Origin: Luteibacter sp. dw_328
GTDB lineage: Bacteria > Pseudomonadota > Gammaproteobacteria > Xanthomonadales > Rhodanobacteraceae
DNA length: 64,000 bases
Assembly: GCF_018449605.1 (NCBI RefSeq)
Contig: NZ_JAAVUW010000003.1
Coordinates: 62,001-126,000 of the forward strand
Reading direction: 5' to 3'
Under the pieces are notes generated by a model. The model had not been told where the DNA came from. It did no database searches and was given only the letters and a program-made list of their open reading frames with translations. Both the position numbers and the translations under genes were made by a program. Positions 7,438-16,118 of the stretch are shown one piece after another (the first letter of the stretch is position 1; every line of letters begins with the position of its first letter).

Positions 7438-9027
7438 ATGCCTTTTCGTTTTGCCTTCTCGACATTCGCCATTTGCGCCGCGATGTGCGCGTCAGCACGC
7501 GCACCGGCCACCGAGCATCCCGGCAGCCTTCCTGCCGACCTGCCCGCTTACATCGACCGCGTTCGCTCCACCTTCAACGTTCCCGGCATTGCCGTGGCGG
7601 TGATCAAGGACGGTAAGGTCGTGTTCGAGCAAGGCTCCGGCCTGCGCGACGTGGAAAAGCACCTGTCGGTCGACATCCACACGAAGTTCTGCATCGCATC
7701 GAATACCAAATCCGTCACGGCGACCGCCATCGAGATGCTGGCCGAGCGCGGCAAGCTGCATATGGATGACCGGGTGATCGACCACCTGCCCTGGTTCCGC
7801 ATGGCCGAGCCCTATGCCACGCACGACATGCGTATCCGTGACCTGCTTGCCCACCGCAGCGGACTCGGGCCCCATGCGGGCGACCTCCTCTTCCTCCCGT
7901 CCACGCACTACAGCACGCGCGAGGTGGTAGAGCACCTCGCGAACCTGCCTTTGGCTACCGGCTTCCGCGAAACCTTTGCCTACGAGAACATCATGTTCGC
8001 CGTGGCCACGCTGATCGTCGAGCACGCCTCCGGCGAACGTTATGCCGACTTCATTCGTGCGCAGATATTCGCCCCGCTGGGCATGAGCGATGCGTTGATC
8101 GACGGCTCCGAACTCCAGCCAACGGATGACGTGGCGACCTCCTATATGCCGGAGGCGGACGGCCGACTCGGCGCCGTGCCTACGCTGGTGTGGAAGAACA
8201 ATGCCGGCGCCGCAGGCATCTACGCGAGCATCGACGACATGGCGCGCTGGGCGGGAACCCAGTTGAGCCAGGGCGTGTTGCCGCAGCCAAAGGGCGCGCA
8301 AGCGCGGCTATTCAGCGCGGCAACGCAGGCCGACATGTTTACGATGGTGACGCCGATTCCGATCGACGCGCCATCAGTCCCGGCACTGGCTGCAGCCCAG
8401 CCGAACACGTTCGGCTACGCCGCCGGCTGGTTCGTCTCGGATTTCCGCGGCCAGCACATGGTCTGGCACACCGGGGGCTTCCCGGGCACCGTGTCCGAGA
8501 CGACCTTGTTGCCCTCCCTCGGCCTCGCCGTGGTCGTGCTGACCAACCAGGAATCCGAAGAGGCCTTCAACGCGATTACCTTCCACGTCGCGGACGGCTA
8601 TCTCGGCAGGCACGATACCGACTGGATCGCGGCGTACTGGGCGTCCGCAAAGAAGCGCGCCGAGCGCCTTGCTGCCGACGATGCGATGCATGGCGCACGC
8701 CCCCTGCCCTTGCTCCAGCCGACCCTTCCCCTCACAGCGTATGCGAGGCGCTATCGGGACAACTGGTACGGGATCGTGAACGTCGCCGTCGACGGCGACA
8801 CGCTTCGTGTTCACTTTGCCGAGTCATCGCGCCTCGACGGCACGGCCGAGCCCTGGCACGGCGACACCTTCCGGATCCGATGGGACGACCGCACGCTGCA
8901 CGCCGACGCTTTCATCGACTTCGCTCCCGATGGACACGGCGGCATCCGTCGCGCCACGATGCACAGGGCATCGGCCCGCACCGCGCCAGCCTACGATTTC
9001 CAGGACCTCGACCTGCGTCCCCAATGA
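7438..9027 (+). CDS. Exported serine hydrolase of the beta-lactamase/PBP-like family with C-terminal DUF3471-like domain
   Basis: 529 residues. A signal peptide (MPFRFAFSTFAI... to about residue 22) indicates export. The class C beta-lactamase fold shows S88-N-T-K91 as the nucleophile motif, Y182-E-N184 as the second motif and HTGG at about residue 344 in place of KTG. After about residue 400 comes a beta-rich extension typical of D-aminopeptidase or esterase-like relatives. These proteins cleave amides or esters such as peptides, D-amino acid compounds or esters; clinical resistance is not implied. Its last bases overlap the next gene by ATGA, indicating translational coupling. A longer upstream frame was rejected because the signal peptide starts here. 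Confidence 0.85.
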   Translation: MPFRFAFSTFAICAAMCASARAPATEHPGSLPADLPAYIDRVRSTFNVPGIAVAVIKDGKVVFEQGSGLRDVEKHLSVDIHTKFCIASNTKSVTATAIEMLAERGKLHMDDRVIDHLPWFRMAEPYATHDMRIRDLLAHRSGLGPHAGDLLFLPSTHYSTREVVEHLANLPLATGFRETFAYENIMFAVATLIVEHASGERYADFIRAQIFAPLGMSDALIDGSELQPTDDVATSYMPEADGRLGAVPTLVWKNNAGAAGIYASIDDMARWAGTQLSQGVLPQPKGAQARLFSAATQADMFTMVTPIPIDAPSVPALAAAQPNTFGYAAGWFVSDFRGQHMVWHTGGFPGTVSETTLLPSLGLAVVVLTNQESEEAFNAITFHVADGYLGRHDTDWIAAYWASAKKRAERLAADDAMHGARPLPLLQPTLPLTAYARRYRDNWYGIVNVAVDGDTLRVHFAESSRLDGTAEPWHGDTFRIRWDDRTLHADAFIDFAPDGHGGIRRATMHRASARTAPAYDFQDLDLRPQ

Positions 9028-9611
9028 CACCGCTGAGCTCGCTCCTCGAAGATGTCCGTGCGTGCACGCTGTGTGCCGCCCGCCTGCCGCTGGGCCCGCG
9101 GCCAGTCGTGCAGATGTCCGCGTCGTCCCGCATCCTCATCGCCGGTCAGGCGCCGGGTCGGAAGGTGCATGAAACCGGTCTGCCGTTCAATGACGTCAGC
9201 GGTGACAGGTTGCGCCAGTGGCTGGGTATCTCGCGCGAGACGTTCTACGACGAGACGAAACTGGCGATCCTCGGCATGGGATTCTGCTTTCCCGGAACAG
9301 GCAAGTCCGGCGACCTTCCGCCTCGTCCCGAATGCGCGCCGGCGTGGCGCGCGCCCTTGCTCGCCCATCTGAAGAATGTGCAACTCACCCTGGTGCTCGG
9401 GCAATACGCGATGGCCTACCACCTGCCCGGCCGCGGCAAGACGCTCACGGAAGTCGTCACCGGATGGCGGCGCGACTGGCCGTTGATCGTACCGTTGCCT
9501 CACCCGAGTCCACGCAATCAGGCATGGCTCAAGCGCAATCCGTGGTTCGAGCAGGAACTGTTACCGGTGCTGAAGATACGCGTGGCCGAGGTACTCGGCG
9601 ACACGGCCTGA
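9024..9611 (+). CDS. Uracil-DNA glycosylase family protein
   Basis: 195 residues. An N-terminal C-x2-C pair (CTLC) is followed by GQAPGRKVHETGLPFND, the phosphate/uracil pocket block of the UDG superfamily, and HPSPRN near residue 160 is the conserved HPS minor-groove loop. This matches a small proteobacterial branch related to families 4 and 5, but the complete four-cysteine iron-sulfur set of family 4 is not obvious. The expected role is cutting uracil or a related deaminated base from DNA, but activity in this branch is not assured. The start overlaps the hydrolase stop (ATGA), an odd partner for a repair gene. Confidence 0.8.
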   Translation: MTPLSSLLEDVRACTLCAARLPLGPRPVVQMSASSRILIAGQAPGRKVHETGLPFNDVSGDRLRQWLGISRETFYDETKLAILGMGFCFPGTGKSGDLPPRPECAPAWRAPLLAHLKNVQLTLVLGQYAMAYHLPGRGKTLTEVVTGWRRDWPLIVPLPHPSPRNQAWLKRNPWFEQELLPVLKIRVAEVLGDTA

Positions 9612-9620
9612 TCCGGCGGA

Positions 9621-11999
9621 TCAGGCCTGGAACAGGCTGATCTGCGCCGTCGTGAGGTTGGCGAAGCTATCGCCCAGAGGCCCGAGGATCGCGTCCGCGA
9701 TCGGCTGTAACTGGCTGGTGAGGTAATGCTCGTAATCGATACGTGACTCACGCGACTCGAGCGGCTCGGGCCCGTTACGCGTCATCACGTAGCTGATCCA
9801 GCCACCATTCTGGTACTGCAGCGGACGCTGGCGGCGCGCATTGTAGTCGTCGGCCATGCGTGCCGCTCGCACCTGCGGGGGCGTATTGCTCTGGTAGTCG
9901 ATCAGTTTGCCGCGCAGGCGCTTGCGATAGACGAGAAGGTCGTCGAATTTGCCAGCGAGCAGGCCTCGCGTGTAATCGCGAATAAACGCGGCATACGGCT
10001 GTTCCTTGAAGATCAGCAGGTACAGCGCCTGCTGAAACTTCTGCGCCAGCGGCGTCCAGTCGCTGCGCACGGTTTCCAGTCCGCGATAAACGACCTCTTC
10101 TTCGCCGTTCTCCGAGACGACCAGCCCGGCGTAGCGCTTCTTGCTGCCCAACTCACTACCGCGGATGGTCGGCATGAAGAATCGCTGGTAGTGCGTGTCG
10201 AACTCGATCTCGAGCTTGCTCTCCAGGCCGAAGGTTTCGGATAGATGCTGGTCCCACCACCGGTTCACGCGCTCCACGAGATGGTCGGCGATGGTGGACG
10301 CCTCGGCTTCGCTGCGGCGCTGCTTCAGCCAGATGAAGATCGAGTCCGTGTCGCCGTAGATGACCTCATAGCCTTCGGCCTCGACCAGTTCGCGCGTGCG
10401 ACGCATCACATCGTGACCTCGCAAGGTGACCGCCGAGACGAGCTCCGGATCGAAGAAGCGGCAATTCGGGGCGCCGAGCACGCCGACAAACGAGTTCATC
10501 AGCAGCTTCAGCGATTGCGACTGTGCCTGGTTACCTTGTCGCTTCGCCTCGTCGCGACGCTCCCACAACTGGGTGACGATCGCAGGCAGGCAATGCCGGG
10601 TGCGGGAGAAGAATCGTCCATGAACACCGGGCACAGCCGCCAACGACGAGGTATCGAGGGCGCCTTCGGCCAATCCTACGGGGTCCACCAGAAAGCTACG
10701 GATGATCGATGGATAAAGGCTCTTGAAGTCCAGCACGAGGACGGAGTCGTACAGCCCTGGCCGGGAGTTCATCACGAAGCCGCCGGGAAACGCTTTTTCC
10801 GCAATGTCACCGACATTCGGCGCGACGTACCCTTCCCGGTGCATGCGCGGCAGGTACTGGTGGTCGAACGCGGCAATGGAGCCACCGAAGTGATCGGCCT
10901 GAAGGCCGGTCACGTGCGCGCGTTCCAGCAAGAAGTCGAAGAGCTTCGCCTTGGCGAAGATCCGCGTGACCAGTTCGCAGTCTTTGAGGTTGTAGCGCGC
11001 GAGTGCGACTTTGTCCTCGTGGAAACGTCGTTCGATCTCGGCCATGCGATGGTAAGGGTCATCGATGGACTTGCCCTCGCCGAGCATGTTCTGAGCGACA
11101 TTCTCGAGACTGTAGGACGAGAAGCTCCATTGTGCCGAGCGCACCGCTTCGATGCCGTCGATCACCAGACGTCCCGCCATGGGGGCGAAAAGGAAACCTT
11201 CCCGCCGGGAATGACCCCGCCACTCAACCGCCTGTGCACCGCGCCCCAGTAACAGAGGAATGCCGTACTTATCCGCGTGCGACTGAAGCAGGCGCAGATC
11301 GAACTGCACGAGGCTCCATCCGATGACGGCGTCCGGATCGTGTTCGGCAAACCAGGCATTCAGCCGGCGGATGATCTGCGCGGGATCGGTGACGTACTCG
11401 AGATCGAAGTCGTCAGGCGGCGCAGCGTCCGCCGCGGGCTCGCCCAGCATGACCACCTGCCGCTTTCCGCAACCCTCCAGGGCGAGGGAGTAGAGGTCGC
11501 CCTCGGCGCTGGTCTCGATGTCGAGCGATACCACGCGTAACGACGGCCGGTAGTCGGCGACGGGCCTGAGTTTCGGATCCAGGATGGCGTCGCCCTCTTC
11601 CACACCGCCCTCCACGCTGACCGCGGCGGTGATGAAGCGCTCCATCATGTAGCGCTCGGGCGGGCGTATATCGGCTTCGTACAGCGGAACACCCCGCTCC
11701 TTCAGCCGTTTCTCCAGCAACATCATCTGCCGGTGGCTGCGGGCATACAGGCCCAGCACCGGCTCCTGCTTAAAGGTTTTCAGCGGTAGTGGACGTATCT
11801 CCACCGAGGCCACCCTGCGCGCGACGCCCTCGATGTCCGCCTGCTGCGACGCCCTGGCGAAGGCGACCGACTGCTGCGCTGTCATCACGACCCGTTTCGG
11901 CCCCTTGTCGGTGGCCAGCCAGAACTCGACATCGGTGCCGTGCCCCGTGTCCCGCCAATGGCGGGTAAGGATGAAACCCTGTCGGGTCGGGGAGGTCAC
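9621..11999 (-). CDS. polB: DNA polymerase II, family B
   Basis: 792 residues, the usual length of bacterial Pol II. The N-terminal 3'-5' exonuclease has the D-x-E motif (SLDIETSAEG), the polymerase A region shows DFKSLYPSIIRSF, and the catalytic C region is YGDTDS with Asp550 and Asp552. KKRYAGL follows as the nucleotide/primer-grip region. The enzyme carries out damage-related DNA synthesis and translesion bypass with proofreading; in E. coli it is SOS-induced. I do not see a convincing LexA box in the short upstream region. It is convergent with the UDG-like gene, whose stop is nine bases away. Confidence 0.97.
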   Translation of the reverse strand: MTSPTRQGFILTRHWRDTGHGTDVEFWLATDKGPKRVVMTAQQSVAFARASQQADIEGVARRVASVEIRPLPLKTFKQEPVLGLYARSHRQMMLLEKRLKERGVPLYEADIRPPERYMMERFITAAVSVEGGVEEGDAILDPKLRPVADYRPSLRVVSLDIETSAEGDLYSLALEGCGKRQVVMLGEPAADAAPPDDFDLEYVTDPAQIIRRLNAWFAEHDPDAVIGWSLVQFDLRLLQSHADKYGIPLLLGRGAQAVEWRGHSRREGFLFAPMAGRLVIDGIEAVRSAQWSFSSYSLENVAQNMLGEGKSIDDPYHRMAEIERRFHEDKVALARYNLKDCELVTRIFAKAKLFDFLLERAHVTGLQADHFGGSIAAFDHQYLPRMHREGYVAPNVGDIAEKAFPGGFVMNSRPGLYDSVLVLDFKSLYPSIIRSFLVDPVGLAEGALDTSSLAAVPGVHGRFFSRTRHCLPAIVTQLWERRDEAKRQGNQAQSQSLKLLMNSFVGVLGAPNCRFFDPELVSAVTLRGHDVMRRTRELVEAEGYEVIYGDTDSIFIWLKQRRSEAEASTIADHLVERVNRWWDQHLSETFGLESKLEIEFDTHYQRFFMPTIRGSELGSKKRYAGLVVSENGEEEVVYRGLETVRSDWTPLAQKFQQALYLLIFKEQPYAAFIRDYTRGLLAGKFDDLLVYRKRLRGKLIDYQSNTPPQVRAARMADDYNARRQRPLQYQNGGWISYVMTRNGPEPLESRESRIDYEHYLTSQLQPIADAILGPLGDSFANLTTAQISLFQA

Positions 12000-12160
12000 T
12001 GCGGGATCCTGTCGATAGCTGCGAGGCCGCTGCCAGGGGTGAATTGTGCCATTCCTTCGAGGGAATAAGTCCTATTCCCCCGGCGCCACTACTCGCGTGG
12101 CGCGAGTGCCCCACTTCGTATTTCACCATCCCATCGTTTCATCCATCGAGGCTTCACATC

Positions 12161-12907
12161 ATGAGCAAACTCACAGGCAAGGTCGCTGTCGTTACCGGCG
12201 CATCCAAGGGTATCGGCGCCGAGATCGCCAAGTCGCTGGCCGCCGAAGGCGCGTCGGTCGTCGTCAACTACGCGTCGAGCAAGGCCGGCGCGGATGCCGT
12301 TGTCGACGCCATCACCAAGGCGGGCGGCAAGGCTGTCGCCGTCGGCGGCGACGTAAGCAAGGCCGCCCAGGCGCAGGCCCTGGTCGAGGCGGCCGTGTCG
12401 AACTTCGGCAGGCTCGATATCGTGGTGAACAATTCAGGTGTCTACAAGTTCGCTCCGATCGAAGCCTTCGACGATGAGCACTTCGACAGCCACTTCAACG
12501 TCAACGTGCGCGGCACCTTGCTGGTCACGCAGGCCGCGATGAAGTACCTGCCCGAAGGTGGCAGCATCATCAATATCGGTTCGGGCGTGAGCAGCATGAC
12601 GCCGCCGCAGTCGGTGATCTACACCGCGACCAAGGGTGCATTGGATGCCATCACCGGCGTGCTTGCCAAGGAACTGGGACCGCGCAAGATCCGCGTCAAC
12701 TCGCTCAACCCGGGTATCGTCGAGACCGAAGGCACCCACACCGGCAACATCATCGGTTCGGAGCTGGATACATTCCTGGTCTCGCAGACGCCGCTGGGTC
12801 GCATCGGCCATGTCGACGACATCGCACCGGTAGCGGTGTTCCTCGCTTCCGACGATGCGCGCTGGGTCACCGGTGAGATCATTGTCGTCTCAGGCGGCCT
12901 GCGCTAA
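12161..12907 (+). CDS. SDR family oxidoreductase (3-ketoacyl-ACP reductase-like)
   Basis: 248 residues with the classical short-chain dehydrogenase order: TGASKGIG nucleotide motif near residue 12, NNSG near 89, catalytic serine in IGSGVSS and the active Tyr-x-x-x-Lys as YTATK. The Asn-Tyr substitution set favours NADPH- or NADH-dependent reduction of a small ketone or sugar-like substrate. Start chosen at ATG 12161, after which the family alignment begins at once. A LysR gene lies tail-to-tail 11 bases downstream, which is the reverse of the usual divergent pairing. Substrate unknown. Confidence 0.9.
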   Translation: MSKLTGKVAVVTGASKGIGAEIAKSLAAEGASVVVNYASSKAGADAVVDAITKAGGKAVAVGGDVSKAAQAQALVEAAVSNFGRLDIVVNNSGVYKFAPIEAFDDEHFDSHFNVNVRGTLLVTQAAMKYLPEGGSIINIGSGVSSMTPPQSVIYTATKGALDAITGVLAKELGPRKIRVNSLNPGIVETEGTHTGNIIGSELDTFLVSQTPLGRIGHVDDIAPVAVFLASDDARWVTGEIIVVSGGLR

Positions 12908-12918
12908 CCACCGCAGGA

Positions 12919-13827
12919 TCACTCCGACAGGCTCAGCTCCGGAATGGAGCTGAACCTGGCGGCCAGGAACTCAGTGAAGACCTGGGCTTTCCGGGTCTGT
13001 CGACGACCTGCCGGCGACACTGCGCTGATCGGAAAGGCGGGCGGCGAGTAGCCAGCCAGCACCTGCTGCAAGCGCCCCTCGGCAATATCCCGCGCGTACA
13101 GCCAACCCGGGTTGTGCCCCATCCCGAGCCCGGCAAGTACCGAGCCCCGGATGTGTTCGGCATCGTTGGTACGTATCACCGGTTTGCCGTCGACGACGAG
13201 GGGTCCGCCGTTCTCTGCGAACCGCCAGGCGCGCGAGGCGCCCTGGAACATGAAGACCACGCAAGGCATCGTTTCGATGTCGCGTGGATGCTGGGGAACG
13301 CCGTAACGCTCGAAGTAGGCAGGTGTACCCACCGTCGCGAAGCGAACCCCACCGATGCGTCGCGCCACCAGCGACGAGTCGGACAATGCGCCGATGCGGA
13401 TCGCCACATCGATACCGTCTTCGACAAGATTGGCGTGACGTTCGGAGATGTCGAAGTCGATCGTCATCTCTGGATAGAGGGCGAAGAACTCCGGGAGGTA
13501 GGGCAGGACGAAAAAACGTCCGAAAGCCGCCGAGATAGCCACGCGCAACACGCCCGTCGGAGCGACCTGCGCATGCCCTACCCTGGCTTCAGCAGCATCC
13601 ACGGCCTCGATGAGCTGGAGGATGGACTCGTAGTACTGCTGGCCAGCCTCCGTGACGCTGAGGCCGCGGGTGGTCCGGCGCAGCAACTGCACGCCCAGCC
13701 GCGATTCAATCGCGGCGATCTGCTTGCTGACCGTGGATTGGGAAACGCCGCTCGAGATCGCGGCCTTCGAAAAACTGCCGGAATCGGCTACCCGCACGAA
13801 CAACTGCATGGCATCAAGCCGATCCAT
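12919..13827 (-). CDS. LysR family transcriptional regulator
   Basis: 302 residues beginning MDRLDAMQLFVRVADSGSF, the canonical start of the subgroup that includes many oxidoreductase regulators. The winged helix occupies residues 1-60 and the periplasmic-binding-protein-like effector domain 90-295. It is convergent with the SDR gene at 12161. A sequence of about 250 bases upstream separates it from the divergent DksA-like gene, so it may autoregulate there. Effector unknown. Confidence 0.92.
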   Translation of the reverse strand: MDRLDAMQLFVRVADSGSFSKAAISSGVSQSTVSKQIAAIESRLGVQLLRRTTRGLSVTEAGQQYYESILQLIEAVDAAEARVGHAQVAPTGVLRVAISAAFGRFFVLPYLPEFFALYPEMTIDFDISERHANLVEDGIDVAIRIGALSDSSLVARRIGGVRFATVGTPAYFERYGVPQHPRDIETMPCVVFMFQGASRAWRFAENGGPLVVDGKPVIRTNDAEHIRGSVLAGLGMGHNPGWLYARDIAEGRLQQVLAGYSPPAFPISAVSPAGRRQTRKAQVFTEFLAARFSSIPELSLSE

Positions 13828-14084
13828 AAGTGCTCCGCATCGGGTTCATGAACGTACCGGGCCCCGCTGACTCAATCTACGGCAGGCATGGCAAGGCTGC
13901 CAGCCTCGAGGCTGCTCGGATGAACCCGGTACTTTGCACCCGTCCGTTCACGGCGAGAAGCCCTGGAACGGACTAACATCCATGCGGCCATCGAATACCG
14001 AGACCCCGGGCACCGAGTTCAAACGTCCAAGACGCGGCCGTGGGTTCGGCGAATAGTCCTCCGTCTTCAAACAAGGCCAACCGC

Positions 14085-14471
14085 ATGAATGACACCGTTC
14101 TCAGCAAGAGCTTTCTCGACGCCCAGCGCGAACGCCTCGTCGCCCTGCGCAAGCAGCTGATCGGCACCGCCGACGACGCAGGCAACGAAGAGGGCCTGCT
14201 CCAGCAGACCGCCGGCGGCGAGCCGCAGGATTCCGGCGACGACGCCGAGCGTTTTGCCCAGCAGGACCGGGACGAATCCATCCTGAGTCACAACGAAGGC
14301 CGCGTCGCCGTCGTGGATCGCGCGCTGGAGAAACTCGACGAAGGCACCTACGGCATCTCCGACGGCAACGGCGAGGAAATCTCGAAGGCACGCCTGGAAG
14401 CGATTCCCGAGACGATCTACACCCTAGAGGAAATGGAAGCCCGCGAGCGCGCCGAGCGCAACGCCCGCTGA
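14085..14471 (+). CDS. DksA/TraR-like protein without zinc-finger cysteines
   Basis: 128 residues in the DksA/TraR pattern: a long N-terminal helical hairpin and, near residues 86-108, the block EGTYGISDGNGEEISKARL, which in relatives reads as the zinc finger start (GTYG-C-x2-C). Here the four cysteine positions are Ser92, Asn95, Thr113 and Glu116, and there is no cysteine in the whole protein. Zinc-independent DksA relatives are known, so it may still bind RNA polymerase through the secondary channel, perhaps under zinc limitation or stress. The acidic tip (DDAERFAQQDRDE) is present. The gene is monocistronic with an untranslated leader of unknown length. Confidence 0.8.
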   Translation: MNDTVLSKSFLDAQRERLVALRKQLIGTADDAGNEEGLLQQTAGGEPQDSGDDAERFAQQDRDESILSHNEGRVAVVDRALEKLDEGTYGISDGNGEEISKARLEAIPETIYTLEEMEARERAERNAR

Positions 14472-14553
14472 GACCGCACGCCAGGCGTAATCCCTCCCCG
14501 CCACGGAACAAAACTGCAAGGAGCGCGGGCCCGCCAGCTGTTACGTTGACGGC

Positions 14554-15672
14554 ATGACGTTACGTGTCGGCATCGTGGGCGGTTCCATGGGCGGTCTGTT
14601 CGCAGCGAGCTTGCTGCGCGCGGCAGGCCACGATGTGCACGTCTTCGAACGCTCCGTGCGCGGCCTTGAAGGACGCGGCGCGGGGCTCGTCGGCCAGCGC
14701 GAGCTATACGCCATCCTGCGGTTGCTCGGATGCGAGCAGGCCGCGCGCGTCGGTGTGCTTGCGCACGAGCGGATCACGTTCGCGCGAAACGGCAGCATCG
14801 CGCAACGCGATGTGACCCCGCAGACCCAGATTTCCTGGGACCACCTCTATCGCACCGTCCGGCACCTGCTTCCCCCAGCGTCCTATCGGGTAGACGCCCG
14901 GGTGGTTCGCGTCGAGAACTCGGCCTCGGGGGCAGCGATCATCCTCGACGACGGCGAAGCACATCGGTTCGACCTCGTCATCGGCGCCGACGGGGTCGGC
15001 TCCGTCGTGCGCTCTGCCGTGAGCCATGGCCCTACCGCGAGCACCTACGCCGGCTACGTCGCCTGGCGTGGACTGCTTCCCGAAACGCAACTCCCTGTGG
15101 AAGCCGCCACGGTGCTCTCCGAACGTTTCGCCTTTTATCACCCGCGCGGATCTCAGATGCTCGGTTACCTCGTGCCAGGCGCGAGCGGCGAGACGGCTCC
15201 GGGCCAGCGACGCTACAACTGGGTCTGGTACCGGCAGGCCGCCGAGGGCCTCGCGCTGGACCGCTGGCTTACCGGCAGTGACGGACGCCTTCGTGAGTAC
15301 TCAGTGGCACGCGGCGACGTGCCGGACGAGCTTCGTGACGAGCTGCTCAGGGCGGCCGACGAGCTGCTTCCCACCCCCTTCGCCCTGGCAGTGCATGCCG
15401 AACCGACGCCCTCCATCCAGGCGATCTTCGACTACGAGAGCACCCGCATGATCCGTGACCGTGTCGCCCTCCTCGGTGATGCCGCCTTCGTGGTCAGACC
15501 CCATACGGCGATGGGCGTGGCGAAGGCCGCAGGCGACGTGATGGCGCTGGTGGCCACGCTCGCCCGCCTGCCGCTGGAGAAGGCTTTGTTCGTCTACGAG
15601 GCCGAACGGCTGGCCGAAGGTCACCGCCTTGCCGTCTATGGCAGGGAGCTCGGACGCCCTCTCACCGCCTGA
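14554..15672 (+). CDS. FAD-dependent monooxygenase (2,6-dihydroxypyridine hydroxylase-like)
   Basis: 372 residues. The N-terminal GxGxxG-type motif is GIVGGSMGGLFAA with a conserved Glu/Arg FAD-ribose contact (ERSVRGLEGRGAG). The DG motif is VIGADGVGS near residue 145, and the second FAD motif is RVALLGDAAFVVRPH near residue 305. YAGYVAWRGLLPE is typical of the dihydroxypyridine/hydroxybenzoate hydroxylase branch. It would hydroxylate an aromatic or heteroaromatic ring using NAD(P)H and oxygen. No catabolic neighbours are present, so the substrate cannot be guessed from context. Start ATG at 14554 is followed directly by the FAD motif, which supports it. Confidence 0.87.
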   Translation: MTLRVGIVGGSMGGLFAASLLRAAGHDVHVFERSVRGLEGRGAGLVGQRELYAILRLLGCEQAARVGVLAHERITFARNGSIAQRDVTPQTQISWDHLYRTVRHLLPPASYRVDARVVRVENSASGAAIILDDGEAHRFDLVIGADGVGSVVRSAVSHGPTASTYAGYVAWRGLLPETQLPVEAATVLSERFAFYHPRGSQMLGYLVPGASGETAPGQRRYNWVWYRQAAEGLALDRWLTGSDGRLREYSVARGDVPDELRDELLRAADELLPTPFALAVHAEPTPSIQAIFDYESTRMIRDRVALLGDAAFVVRPHTAMGVAKAAGDVMALVATLARLPLEKALFVYEAERLAEGHRLAVYGRELGRPLTA

Positions 15673-15774
15673 ACTGCGGACGCCCGCACATTTGTCACAT
15701 CCGGCCCCTGTGCGCGATAGACGGCGACATCGTCCCACCCATATGCTTGGGAGAAGGGGAAGTGAGGGTTGACC

Positions 15775-16107
15775 GTGTCCGAAGTGCAGACGAAGAGCAT
15801 CCTCCACACGCGCACGTCGCATTTCGTGTCGGGGGTCGCCACAGGCATGGCCGTGACCGGACCGACGGACGACGGTTTCCTGCACCTGCACTTCTTCCGT
15901 GAAGTGCAGCGCATTACCAACGACGACGTGCCTGCCCGCTCGCTGGCGCCCAACGAGATGGAGCTGGCGTGGGGCCACGCGGAGGCAAATATCCATCTGC
16001 ACCGCGAGGAGATTGCGGTGATTTCGATTCCGGTCGGCCGCCTGCCCGTCATCAGCACCAGCATTGCCCGTGCCATGCGCTTCGTGGCCACGCTGACGGC
16101 GCGATAA
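15775..16107 (+). CDS. Unrecognised 110-residue protein
   Basis: A soluble, beta-rich protein (for example TGMAVTGPTDDGFLHLHFF) that I cannot assign. GTG at 15775 is preferred because TGAGGG lies six bases upstream; a TTG six bases earlier is the alternative. It has no signal peptide, membrane helix or cysteine and carries several histidines (HLHFF, GHAEANIHLH). The codon pattern is typical of the neighbours. The start of DUF3467-like proteins is not evident. It lies tail-to-tail with the LysR gene at 16119 and 100 bases after the monooxygenase. Confidence 0.65.
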   Translation: MSEVQTKSILHTRTSHFVSGVATGMAVTGPTDDGFLHLHFFREVQRITNDDVPARSLAPNEMELAWGHAEANIHLHREEIAVISIPVGRLPVISTSIARAMRFVATLTAR

Positions 16108-16118
16108 CCAAAGCGGAC

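Noticed and set aside
7438-9027. Serine hydrolase as an antibiotic-resistance beta-lactamase
   Set aside because: The HTGG motif, C-terminal extension and length fit D-aminopeptidase or esterase-like relatives; the sequence gives no evidence for resistance.
9621-11999. Phage or plasmid origin of the B-family polymerase
   Set aside because: Length and motifs match chromosomal Pol II and there are no phage genes nearby.
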